Source: CAYFUT01 sp964346395 | GTDB taxonomy: Bacteria > Bacillota > Halanaerobiia > Halobacteroidales > Halobacteroidaceae | Direction: 5' to 3' | NCBI GenBank assembly: GCA_964346395.1 | Contig: CAYFUT010000050.1 | Location: forward strand, 1 to 18,674 | Length of the DNA: 18,674 bases | Shown here: positions 6,594-13,592 of the stretch, one piece after another | How the letters are laid out: every line of letters starts with the position of its first letter | Numbering within the stretch: position 1 is the stretch's first letter | Made by a program: the position numbers and the translations under genes | The notes under the pieces: model-generated | Seen by the model: only the letters and a program-made list of their open reading frames with translations | Databases searched by the model: none | What the model was told of the DNA's origin: nothing

Positions 6594-6761
6594 TTATTCA
6601 TACAAGACTTCATCTATTTTTACTCCTCTAAAATCAGTTTCTTCCTCAATACATTCCATGCAATTATCACATTTCTTATTTGGATCCAAATCACAGTATA
6701 AACATTCTTTGCAGTCAGTACAAGGCTCTCCTTTATTTAAAATACATTTTTCTCGATCCAT
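6594..6761 (-). CDS. Eight-cysteine small protein, 55 aa
   Basis: A short gene. The ATG at 6761 opens 55 codons, beginning MDREKCILNKGEPCTDC and closing with TAA at 6594-6596. The eight cysteines are at 6, 14, 17, 20, 23, 31, 34 and 37: CX7-CX2-CX2-CX2-C-X7-CX2-CX2-C. Two CxxCxxC-type clusters this dense suggest metal binding (Fe-S clusters or zinc), but no ferredoxin Pro follows them and I cannot name the family with certainty; small proteins with a similar start (K-C-I-L-N-K-G-E-P-C) are, from memory, common uncharacterised clostridial proteins. A gggggaa (6771-6777) lies upstream at a somewhat long spacing. It sits 32 bp after thiN on the same strand and is probably co-transcribed. The C-terminal third is acidic and cysteine-free. 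Confidence 0.72.
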   Translation of the reverse strand: MDREKCILNKGEPCTDCKECLYCDLDPNKKCDNCMECIEEETDFRGVKIDEVLYE

Positions 6762-6793
6762 AAATTTATGTTCCCCCTTTTTAGTAGGTAGAA

Positions 6794-7438
6794 TTAATCT
6801 ACAGAAGTTATTATCATTAGCAGCTTACCCGTTTCAACTTTAATTTCTGCTCTATTACTATAAATTAGATTGCTCACCCCTAAAGTACTTCCCCGTTGAA
6901 AGGTACCATCTTTTAATTCATACTTAAATCCCGATAAGTAAACCCCCGTTACCTGTGAAGTGATTGGCAGTAGAGAAATAGTTTTTCCTTTTTGGGAGGA
7001 AATTATTTTTTTATCTGTAATTAATTCTAAACTTTCCTGCGGGGTAACAAATTTTAATTCTACCCCTGCTAAATCTAGTTCTTCCAGAAGATAAATATTA
7101 GCTAAGGCATGATCGATTCTATTACCTAAAGCAGCAAATACAATAATTTCTGTATATTCTTCCTTAATTAGGTATTCTAGCAATAATTGAGTGTCAGTTT
7201 TATCTTTCTGTGCTGGATACTCAAGAAAGGTTACCTTTTGCTGTTGATAATACTTTTTATATTTTTGCTTTAAAGAATCTAAATCCCCAAGAATTAAATC
7301 AGGTTGAATATTTAGTTGATAAGTATAATTAGCTCCTCCATCTGCACAAGCAATAAAATCTTGGCTATTAATATACTGGTGATAAAATTTATCCTTACCC
7401 TGCAATGCTCCATTAATGAATACAATTGCTCGCTGCAT
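6794..7438 (-). CDS. thiN: Thiamine pyrophosphokinase
   Basis: Transfers pyrophosphate from ATP to thiamine, giving thiamine diphosphate, and so completes thiamine salvage in the cytoplasm. At 214 aa it has normal family length. Motifs in order: ACADGGANY (residues 30-38), PDLILGDLDSL (46-56; the Asp-rich ATP/Mg site), YPAQKDKTDTQL (74-85), ALGNRIDHALAN (103-114), and the C-terminal beta domain with GSTLGVSNL (183-191), which forms the thiamine pocket. The promoter TTGCGA-17-TATAAT lies at 7496-7524, and a gagggg ribosome site precedes the ATG. In many Firmicutes thiN follows rpe/rsgA; here it heads its own unit, followed by the eight-cysteine gene. No TPP riboswitch is recognisable in the leader. 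Its product is the cofactor of IorA, encoded at 16262. Confidence 0.94.
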   Translation of the reverse strand: MQRAIVFINGALQGKDKFYHQYINSQDFIACADGGANYTYQLNIQPDLILGDLDSLKQKYKKYYQQQKVTFLEYPAQKDKTDTQLLLEYLIKEEYTEIIVFAALGNRIDHALANIYLLEELDLAGVELKFVTPQESLELITDKKIISSQKGKTISLLPITSQVTGVYLSGFKYELKDGTFQRGSTLGVSNLIYSNRAEIKVETGKLLMIITSVD

Positions 7439-7495
7439 GCTTAATTAACCCCTCATTAAAAATTTTAGAAATAATTAATCATATAACTAGCTGGA

Positions 7496-7524
7496 ATTAT
7501 AACAAATTTAAATTGAATTCGCAA
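7496..7524 (-). promoter_or_regulatory. Sigma-A promoter of thiN
   Basis: On the minus strand, TTGCGA (7519-7524), an exactly 17-bp spacer, and a consensus TATAAT (7496-7501), about 58 bp upstream of the thiN ATG. No conserved riboswitch core was seen between it and the gene. Confidence 0.65.
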
Positions 7525-7563
7525 TTAAATTACCCATAACTTCTTAATTTAATAATTTGTGTA

Positions 7564-7593
7564 TTGATTTTAAAAACATTAATATGTTAAAAT
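7564..7593 (+). promoter_or_regulatory. Candidate sigma-A promoter of the 127-aa membrane protein gene
   Basis: TTGATT (7564-7569), an 18-bp spacer and TAAAAT (7588-7593) lie about 30 bp before the GTG start at 7624. Confidence 0.5.
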
Positions 7594-7623
7594 AGTAATA
7601 GCTCATCAAGAAGGAGTGATAAT

Positions 7624-8007
7624 GTGGATTTAGAATTAATAATTTCCATTTCTTTTGCAGTAGCAATTATTTTAGAAAGTATCATTTTGCTGAAAAGCTT
7701 TTTTACTGATCCGGAAAGAAAAATATTTACTCCAATGCTGTTTAGATTTCTTTCCAATAGTTTCATTTATATTTCAGCGCTAGTAGGATTTATTACTGTT
7801 TTTGGCAGTGAGATCGGCTTAGATGCATTTACAATTTCTGAATTGCAAGAATTAACTTTTGGTCAATTTGCTATCTGGGCTATCTTATTGGCTGATATTG
7901 TTACTTTAATAGTAATTTTATTCGGCGCCGTGACAAAAATTGGTACCAAAGAAAAGCAAACTACTAAGCGTATGATTGATCAGGAAAAAGCCCAAGATCT
8001 AACATAA
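7624..8007 (+). CDS. Three-helix membrane protein of unknown function
   Basis: I do not recognise this 127-aa protein. It has three hydrophobic segments (about residues 4-26, 43-62 and 82-104), a short polar loop after the first helix (TDPERK) and a charged Lys/Gln-rich C-terminal tail of about 20 residues. This gives an odd number of spans, with the tail probably cytoplasmic by the positive-inside rule. The start is GTG at 7624, behind aaggag (7611-7616); an ATG two bases earlier (7622) is out of frame and reads only three codons before a stop. It is monocistronic, with its own promoter-like sequence and terminator, and convergent with lnt. Its gene neighbours give no clue to its role. Confidence 0.7.
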   Translation: MDLELIISISFAVAIILESIILLKSFFTDPERKIFTPMLFRFLSNSFIYISALVGFITVFGSEIGLDAFTISELQELTFGQFAIWAILLADIVTLIVILFGAVTKIGTKEKQTTKRMIDQEKAQDLT

Positions 8008-8011
8008 TAAG

Positions 8012-8045
8012 AAAAAGGAGTAGTATTAATTTACTACTCCTTTTT
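8012..8045. terminator. Bidirectional terminator overlapping the 3' end of lnt
   Basis: A 14-bp stem, aaaaaggagtagta (8012-8025) with tactactccttttt (8032-8045), around a ttaatt loop. It separates the convergent membrane-protein and lnt genes. The last codons and the TAG stop of lnt (8034-8036) lie inside the hairpin. Confidence 0.85.
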
Positions 8046-9503
8046 TTCTTGCCTATAACTAGCTGCTAATAGATAAATCATTCCTCCAATGATTATTAGA
8101 CTAAATACAAAGGGATTATTTTTAGTTTTTCGACTTTTAGATAATTGCACAGTAAACGGAAAAGAAACCTCTGTAAATAATTTAGTTTTAAATAATAGCT
8201 CTCCAGTGTGATTAACCACCCCGCTAATTCCTGTATTGCCTATTTTTACTATTGGAGTTCTAGTTTCAACAGCTCTGAAGATAGTTGCCTGTAAAATTTG
8301 TGAAGAAGCATTACTCTTTGCAAACCAAGCTTCATTAGAAATAGTAATAATTAAATTCTGGTTGGAGTATAACTTGTGTAAATAAAAAGGGTGCAAAATT
8401 TCTGAACAGATAGGAGTAATAAAGTTTATATTTTTAAAATTAAAATCTTTCAATTTGGTGCCCGGATTAAGGTGATTTAAATTTGTTTCAATAAAGTCAG
8501 GTACTAACTGAGGAACAGGAACATACTCTCCCCAAGGAACTAATTTATTTTTGCTATACTTCTTGATAATATTTCGTTTTTCATCTACCAATAAAGCACT
8601 ATTAAAAACTTTTCCTTGTTTACGAGTTAAACCGCCTACTAGCATAGGAACTGATTGTTTTAATTGATACGGGAATTTTTTATCTAAATTATAACTTCTT
8701 AAAACTGCAGTCTCCGGCCAAATTAAAAGGTCAATTGGTTCATCAGCAACTAATTGATTTGATAATTTCTGCAGTTTATTAGCAATATAAGTTTCGTAAC
8801 TAGGATTTAATTTAATTCGCTGAGGAATACTAGGTTGTACACCGCCAATTGTTAATTTCTTTGTTTCCTCTGCAGGTAAATAATTCATTCGAAGTTTCCC
8901 GTATCCATATATTAAACCCACGATAAGTACTGGAATTATAAAATAAGCTGCTTTTTTTCGCGTGCTGTTAGATTTTATTCCTTGATAAAATAAAACATTT
9001 ACTAAAGCAATCAAAAAACTAATCAAATAAACACTTCCATACTCTGCTAATTGAATTAATTCGGGGATGTAGCTCTGGGAATAACCTAAAAATCCGAATA
9101 AAAATTGAAAAGAAAAAAAGGTTCTAATTATTTCAATGCTCGTCCAAACAATAGGAACAATCACAAGCAATGAATAATTTAACTTCTCAGAAATGACATT
9201 TACTAAAAAACTAAAAATACCAAAAAAAAGAGCTAATATCAGCAGGGCCAAACTAACTATTAATCCTGCTATTAACCAATGGTAACCACTAAACTGAATA
9301 ACTGGATAAATCAACCAATAGCTGCTTACAGCTAAAAAACCAAGCCCCATAATCCAACCTAATAAAAAAGACTGATGGTTTGATTTATTTTCCCGGCTAA
9401 TCAAAAAAGGAATTAATCCGATCCAACTTACTAGTGCACACGCAGGAAATTTAAATGGTAAAGCTAATAAAACTCCAGCCAATAAAGACCATATATATGC
9501 CAT
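8034..9503 (-). CDS. lnt: Apolipoprotein N-acyltransferase
   Basis: Adds the third, amide-linked acyl chain to the N-terminal Cys of lipoproteins on the periplasmic face of the inner membrane, the step that normally precedes Lol-type export to an outer membrane. The 489-aa protein has about six N-terminal membrane segments (residues 3-204), a nitrilase-like periplasmic domain (about 215-450), and a final anchor helix (about 464-485). The catalytic triad is visible: Glu264 in IWPETA, Lys320 in KNKLVPWGEYVP, and Cys366 in ITPICSEI; the helper Glu326 and Glu368 are kept, as is SNEAWF (389-394). An aaagga site precedes the ATG. It begins 26 bp after the S-component gene and is probably in one operon with it. 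A full Lnt in a spore-former points to a diderm firmicute. Confidence 0.93.
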   Translation of the reverse strand: MAYIWSLLAGVLLALPFKFPACALVSWIGLIPFLISRENKSNHQSFLLGWIMGLGFLAVSSYWLIYPVIQFSGYHWLIAGLIVSLALLILALFFGIFSFLVNVISEKLNYSLLVIVPIVWTSIEIIRTFFSFQFLFGFLGYSQSYIPELIQLAEYGSVYLISFLIALVNVLFYQGIKSNSTRKKAAYFIIPVLIVGLIYGYGKLRMNYLPAEETKKLTIGGVQPSIPQRIKLNPSYETYIANKLQKLSNQLVADEPIDLLIWPETAVLRSYNLDKKFPYQLKQSVPMLVGGLTRKQGKVFNSALLVDEKRNIIKKYSKNKLVPWGEYVPVPQLVPDFIETNLNHLNPGTKLKDFNFKNINFITPICSEILHPFYLHKLYSNQNLIITISNEAWFAKSNASSQILQATIFRAVETRTPIVKIGNTGISGVVNHTGELLFKTKLFTEVSFPFTVQLSKSRKTKNNPFVFSLIIIGGMIYLLAASYRQEKKE

Positions 9504-9529
9504 TATTTTCTAATCCTTTCTTTATATCT

Positions 9530-10024
9530 TTAACTAATATCTGCCCGCCTAATAAATTTAATTATAAATAATGCTAATAAACCTCCAGTTACTGCAGTTA
9601 ATAATTGTGGTATCTGCATCATCTTAGCTATTTTCGGGGGGACATCTACTAAAAATCTAACTCCCACCGCTAAAATAGCATACTTTAAGATTGCTCCTGT
9701 AATAATAGCTAAATATCTATTTTTATTTTGCAGGAAATAAAAGCTAAGCACTAAAATAATATTTCCTACAATTATAAACGGAATCAGCGGGGCTAAAGGC
9801 GGCGGGAGAATTCCTCTTGTAAAAGCAATCCAGGGAGTCAAGCCGCCAATTAAACTGCCTCCTAAGCCCCCAACAAAAAATGCAGATAAAATAAGCATCA
9901 TATTTACTAACGGCCCAGTAACAAATTGGGGAAAACCTAACATCTGAATTACTAATGTCAAAGCCAATAACAGTCCTGCTTTTGTAATCCATTTAGTATA
10001 TTCCGTCGTTTCTTGTGAATCCAT
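9530..10024 (-). CDS. ECF-type transporter S component, substrate unknown
   Basis: A 164-aa integral membrane protein with about five hydrophobic helices (residues 13-32, 38-60, 76-100, 102-124, 140-158). The pattern TGPLVNMMLILSAFF (36-50), then GGxGGSLIGGLTP and later PFIIVGN, fits the substrate-binding S components of energy-coupling factor vitamin/metal transporters, which work with shared EcfA/A'/T subunits encoded elsewhere. The ligand cannot be told from sequence: none of the known thiamine (ThiT), biotin (BioY) or riboflavin (RibU) signatures is clear. The ATG follows a strong aggagggg (10029-10036). It heads a two-gene unit with lnt, an association without an obvious functional logic. 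Confidence 0.72.
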   Translation of the reverse strand: MDSQETTEYTKWITKAGLLLALTLVIQMLGFPQFVTGPLVNMMLILSAFFVGGLGGSLIGGLTPWIAFTRGILPPPLAPLIPFIIVGNIILVLSFYFLQNKNRYLAIITGAILKYAILAVGVRFLVDVPPKIAKMMQIPQLLTAVTGGLLALFIIKFIRRADIS

Positions 10025-10107
10025 ATTACCCCTCCTAAGAATAATTTCTCTTCATATATTTCTTGGTTTAATATAAAATTCCTTTTATATTTTTAATTAA
10101 TTTATAA

Positions 10108-10138
10108 AAAAAAGACACGAAAAATTCGTGTCTTTTTT
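10108..10138 (-). terminator. Terminator of the cell wall hydrolase gene
   Basis: An 8-bp core stem, gacacgaa (10114-10121) with ttcgtgtc (10125-10132), extended by six A-T pairs, with an aaa loop. It directly follows the TAA at 10137-10139 and also insulates the S-component gene, which starts downstream on the same strand. Confidence 0.85.
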
Positions 10139-10826
10139 ACCTCTTTAATTTAGCAAATACATGATTTCCAATTTCTTTAATCGGTTCTGTATTTTCAAAA
10201 ATCCAACTTGCTGTAGCAGTTATAGGATTATAGTAATATAGTGCTTCTTGACTAGGATCCCAGCCATTCAAAGCATAATCTACTGCTTCATAAGCGGTTT
10301 GATTGGGAGATAGATGAATTTGACCATCTAATACAGCTGAAAAAGCATAACTTCCATCAGTCTTTTGAAAAATAACCTCTCTTATTCCATTAGGAAAATG
10401 AGAATCCAATACTCTATTAATTATTACTGCTGCCACTGCTACCTGTCCTTCAAACGGCTCTCCCCGAGCCTCAGAGTAAACAGCTTTGGCTAAAAGTTTC
10501 CGTTTCTCTTCTGTTATCTGCAATCGTTGATAAGAAGTGTTATCTCCATCTTCCCCTGAAGATTCTGTTTCTTCTTCGGAAGGAGGCTCTTCTTTAGTCG
10601 CCGGTTGGTAAGAAGAATCAGGAGTATCATCATCTTCAAAAAAAGAAGTGAATAAAAACAACGATAATAATCCTTTTATTAAATCTAAAAAACCATTATT
10701 TGCTAGTAAGCCATCACTAGCGTAAGCAGGCACTGCTAAAGCACTAGCTAATAAAGGGAATAATAAGCTAAATACTAAACAATACGCAATTATTTTTTGA
10801 ATTGAAGAGTAGTTGATAAATTTCAT
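10137..10826 (-). CDS. SleB/CwlJ-family cell wall hydrolase
   Basis: A secreted peptidoglycan hydrolase of the spore cortex-lytic (Hydrolase_2) family, 229 aa. Residues 1-36 form a signal peptide ending in PAYA-S; a second short hydrophobic stretch (47-62) follows, then an acidic Pro/Glu/Ser linker (64-95). The catalytic domain is 105-229: LLAKAVYSEARGEPFEGQVA carries the presumed catalytic Glu119, and ALYYYNPITA and GNHVFAKL are the usual C-terminal blocks. No peptidoglycan-binding repeats are present at the N terminus, so it is closer to CwlJ/YkvT-like short members than to full SleB. An aaaggagc site precedes the ATG. It could act in germination or in vegetative wall remodelling; sequence alone does not decide. 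Confidence 0.88.
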   Translation of the reverse strand: MKFINYSSIQKIIAYCLVFSLLFPLLASALAVPAYASDGLLANNGFLDLIKGLLSLFLFTSFFEDDDTPDSSYQPATKEEPPSEEETESSGEDGDNTSYQRLQITEEKRKLLAKAVYSEARGEPFEGQVAVAAVIINRVLDSHFPNGIREVIFQKTDGSYAFSAVLDGQIHLSPNQTAYEAVDYALNGWDPSQEALYYYNPITATASWIFENTEPIKEIGNHVFAKLKR

Positions 10827-11017
10827 TAGTTGGTGGCTCCTTTATTAGGATAAAAACAGTATGTTTATTTTCTCTGATTTTTAAATTAAATTCAATAGTA
10901 AATTATCAATTACTAGTCAATAACTAACTTTAAAACTAAAATATACTTTCCCCCTTTCAAAAACTAATATCTATTTATTATTTTCAATATTTTAGTTCAT
11001 AATCCTGTTAGTAATTA

Positions 11018-12250
11018 TTACCTATTTTGATTTTTACTTTGCCTTTTTTTTCGCTGCTTATCCTTATACATTTGCTTATCAGCTATATTTATTAACTCAT
11101 CTGCACTAAGATCAGTTTCTGAATTATATTCTGCAAATCCATAACTTACTTTAATTGGATACGGATGATCTTTTTCTTTATCTAATTGTTTTAAATGCTG
11201 TTCAATTCGCTGCCAAATTTCCTTAGCCCTTTTTACATTAACACCAGGAAAGATTAGTACAAATTCATCTCCGCCAAAGCGAGATACAATATCAGTATCT
11301 CTAACATTTGTTTTTAGCGCTTTACTGACTAATTTTATCATTTTATCTCCTTCTTTGTGGCCGTACGAATCATTTATAACTTTCAAATTATTTATATCTA
11401 CAAAACAAATGGTTACCCGTTGATCTTCAGTAATTTTTTTCTGTAAAAAATTCATTCCTGTCCTCCGATTTAATACCCCGGTCATTTTATCAGTAGTGGC
11501 GTACTCTTTTAGCTTTTTCTGCAGCTTTTTAAGTTCAGTAATGTCGCGTAGCACACTAACTACCCCTCTAATATCACCTTTAGAATTTCGAAGTGGAGAC
11601 ATTGAAGTATGAAAATAAATGGTTTCTTTACTTTCTTGTTTAAATTTCCATTCATAGAATACCTGTTTTCCTTTCAAAGCTTGCTTTGCTTTTCTTTGGT
11701 GTTTTAACACATTTGTATTTTCAAATACTTCAAATATGTTTTTTTCTACAAAATCTTCTTTATTGATTCCTTTTCGCTCAAAACCTAATCCAAAGGCTTC
11801 AGTATAATTTAACTCTTTATCTAACGTCAAAACTATATCTTCCATTGAATTAACTAAAGAACGAAATTTTTCTTCACTTTTTCGTAACTTTACTTCTGTT
11901 TTTTCACGTTTGTTCAACTCTTGTTTTAACTTTCTCTGGAGGCTACTTATTCTACCTACTACACCTCCAATTAAAATTAAAATAATCCATGGAATCCAAA
12001 ATTCTGTCTCAAAAACAGTCATTTTCAACGGGATGTTATTTATATTATATAATGATATATTTAAGGGAATCGCTAAGATACTAGCTATTATTCCTCCCCA
12101 ACTACCAAAAAAACTACTAATCACAATAACAGGAATTACTACTACTATACTAATTGTATAAGGGGCAATATAATAAAAATTATTAAATAATAAACAGTAT
12201 AAAGTTATAGACAAAACTACATATACTATTTTTTTAAACATAGTGAACAT
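11018..12250 (-). CDS. Membrane-bound PAS-GGDEF diguanylate cyclase
   Basis: Makes cyclic di-GMP from two GTP. The 410-aa protein has an N-terminal module of about four hydrophobic helices (residues 6-24, 32-50, 52-68, 85-103), a coiled-coil linker (104-128), one PAS domain (about 129-240; RSLVNSMEDIVLTLD to VVSVLRDITELK) and a GGDEF domain (about 248-404). The active-site loop is an intact GGDEF (326-330), and five residues before it lies RDTD (317-320), a complete RxxD inhibitory site, so the enzyme is predicted to be both active and subject to product inhibition. No EAL or HD-GYP partner is in the window. The start at 12250 is supported by gaggagg (12259-12265); Met4 is a less likely alternative. 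It is a single-gene unit. Confidence 0.93.
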   Translation of the reverse strand: MFTMFKKIVYVVLSITLYCLLFNNFYYIAPYTISIVVVIPVIVISSFFGSWGGIIASILAIPLNISLYNINNIPLKMTVFETEFWIPWIILILIGGVVGRISSLQRKLKQELNKREKTEVKLRKSEEKFRSLVNSMEDIVLTLDKELNYTEAFGLGFERKGINKEDFVEKNIFEVFENTNVLKHQRKAKQALKGKQVFYEWKFKQESKETIYFHTSMSPLRNSKGDIRGVVSVLRDITELKKLQKKLKEYATTDKMTGVLNRRTGMNFLQKKITEDQRVTICFVDINNLKVINDSYGHKEGDKMIKLVSKALKTNVRDTDIVSRFGGDEFVLIFPGVNVKRAKEIWQRIEQHLKQLDKEKDHPYPIKVSYGFAEYNSETDLSADELINIADKQMYKDKQRKKRQSKNQNR

Positions 12251-12455
12251 AATAACTTCCTCCTCGAATAGAAGTATTACTGATGAGGATTATTTTGCAT
12301 AAAATTATCTATATTTGTATACTTCTATCATTATTTCACTTTTCCTTTATTTAATTTGATATATCTCTAAAAATCGTTAAATATGGTTAATGAATTAGAT
12401 AATTTTTGTTGGTTTGTTTGATGTTAAGTGTATTTTTTGTTTTTTATTTTTATGT

Positions 12456-12469
12456 TCATAAGTGACTAA
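12456..12469 (-). promoter_or_regulatory. 14-bp motif shared with the msrA upstream region
   Basis: Minus-strand TTAGTCACTTATGA lies between the phosphoesterase terminator and the diguanylate cyclase gene, and recurs exactly at 15149-15162, upstream of msrA. Beyond the 14 identical bases, both are followed by an A/T-rich stretch with ATAA and ATAAAAAA words. The gap 12251-12488 holds no gene; this is its only notable sequence. Confidence 0.35.
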
Positions 12470-12488
12470 GTTATAATTGAACTTATAG

Positions 12489-12523
12489 CAAAAAAATAAT
12501 CCCCTCAAGGAACTTGAGAGGGG
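12489..12523 (-). terminator. Terminator of the DNase I-fold phosphoesterase gene
   Basis: On the minus strand a 9-bp stem with one bulged base (12501-12509 with 12513-12523, loop of three) is followed by attatttttt. It sits 25 bp past the TAA of the gene. Confidence 0.8.
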
Positions 12524-12547
12524 CTATCTAATCTTAAATTTATCAGC

Positions 12548-13402
12548 TTAATCTATCTCTAATTGAGCATAAATCCCCCGATGATCAGAAACTATTCCAT
12601 ATCTATTAGCAGTAAAGATAAGTTGCACTCCTTTAGGTACTAATGGTTCTTCTTGCCGGGTAAAAATATAATCGATTCGGCGATCTACTGTTCCCTTCTC
12701 TTTCCAACCATCAATTGCCCCCCCAATAGTCGGATCGTGAAAGCCATCTGGATTAGCAGTATAATATAAATCAATTAACTCTCCTTGCTCTAACATATAA
12801 TTATAACCGACTGAACCAGCATCAATATTAAAATCCCCCATTAATAAAGTAGCTTTTGCTTCCCGTTCCAACTTTTCTACCCATTCGTTCAATTCTTTAA
12901 ATTGAAGTTTAAATGGTTCTTGCTCATCTTTCCAAAAACCAGTATGCACTGAAAATGTATTGACTTTTCCCACTTTAGGAATTTGAACAGTAATCATTAC
13001 AATTTTTCTTGATTTCCAAGAATCAGTAGTTTGTTCCTGCGTTATATATTTAGAACGCCCCGTTATCATTTTATGTCTAGTTAGTACCGCACAACCTTCC
13101 TCCCATTCATCCCAGGCATAATGACTCCAGTCCCAATAATAATCATAATTCAATCCTTTTTCTTTTAATTTATTTTTAATGATTAAGGCCATATTATCTG
13201 CTTTAATTATACTTCCCGAATGATTTTTTTCTACTATAGAGGCATTTTTATGTTGAGCACACTCTTGGAAGGCAATCAAATCAGGGGTTAAATCTTGAAT
13301 TGCTTCTACTATTTGACTGAATTTTTTATTTTGATCTGCTTCTTGATAAGTATGCAAGTTTAAAGTCATTACATCCACTGTTTCTTTCCTATCATCACCC
13401 AT
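12548..13402 (-). CDS. Endonuclease/exonuclease/phosphatase family protein (MapP-like?)
   Basis: A DNase I-fold metal-dependent phosphoesterase of 284 aa. All core residues are visible: Asn15 in TLNLH, Glu47 in IAFQE, His153 in FSVHTGFW, GDFN (189-192), DRRIDYIF with Asp244, and SDH (272-274). No signal peptide is present, so it is cytoplasmic. The block YYWDWSHYAWDEWEEGCAVL (about 88-107) recalls the aromatic WSW/DxYEEG region of sugar-phosphate phosphatases such as maltose-6'-phosphate phosphatase, so a sugar-phosphate substrate is a reasonable guess, not a demonstration. The start is set at ATG 13402, not the longer frame from 13423, because aaaggagg (13408-13415) sits just before it. No sugar genes are adjacent. 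Confidence 0.85.
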   Translation of the reverse strand: MGDDRKETVDVMTLNLHTYQEADQNKKFSQIVEAIQDLTPDLIAFQECAQHKNASIVEKNHSGSIIKADNMALIIKNKLKEKGLNYDYYWDWSHYAWDEWEEGCAVLTRHKMITGRSKYITQEQTTDSWKSRKIVMITVQIPKVGKVNTFSVHTGFWKDEQEPFKLQFKELNEWVEKLEREAKATLLMGDFNIDAGSVGYNYMLEQGELIDLYYTANPDGFHDPTIGGAIDGWKEKGTVDRRIDYIFTRQEEPLVPKGVQLIFTANRYGIVSDHRGIYAQLEID

Positions 13403-13491
13403 AGTTGCCTCCTTTCCGGGCAAATAAATAATTTCCTTTCAATTATATTATTCCAGCGTCAAAAAACAATATTCCTTAATTGCTATTCAAC

Positions 13492-13575
13492 TTAACTTTC
13501 TAATTTCTTTAAAGCTAAAGCTTTTCCTGCTCCTGTAGAACCAATTGTTTCGTGATAATCATTAGTATAGACAGT
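13492..13575 (-). pseudogene. Orphan 27-aa C-terminal gene fragment
   Basis: Between the mscS and phosphoesterase genes, the minus strand from 13575 reads TVYTNDYHETIGSTGAGKAL and then ALKKLES and a stop at 13492-13494. Two stop codons precede it in frame and there is no start codon. The composition is protein-like and looks like the tail end of an enzyme whose remainder has been deleted. I do not recognise the family. Chance cannot be excluded at this length. Confidence 0.35.
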
Positions 13576-13592
13576 TTATCAATAATCCTGTT

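Noticed and set aside
6574..6843. 89-codon plus-strand frame
   Set aside because: It is antisense to the eight-cysteine gene and the end of thiN, lacks a ribosome site and has no protein-like features.
7439..7500. TPP riboswitch in the thiN leader
   Set aside because: The leader is about 60 bases, AT-rich, and lacks the conserved CUGAGA / ACCUGA core words.
8031..8036. TAG at the end of lnt as a pyrrolysine codon
   Set aside because: The protein is already full length and the codon lies inside a strong terminator hairpin.
13403..13423. Seven-residue N-terminal extension of the phosphoesterase from a TTG codon
   Set aside because: The Shine-Dalgarno aaaggagg lies inside this extension and points to the ATG at 13402.
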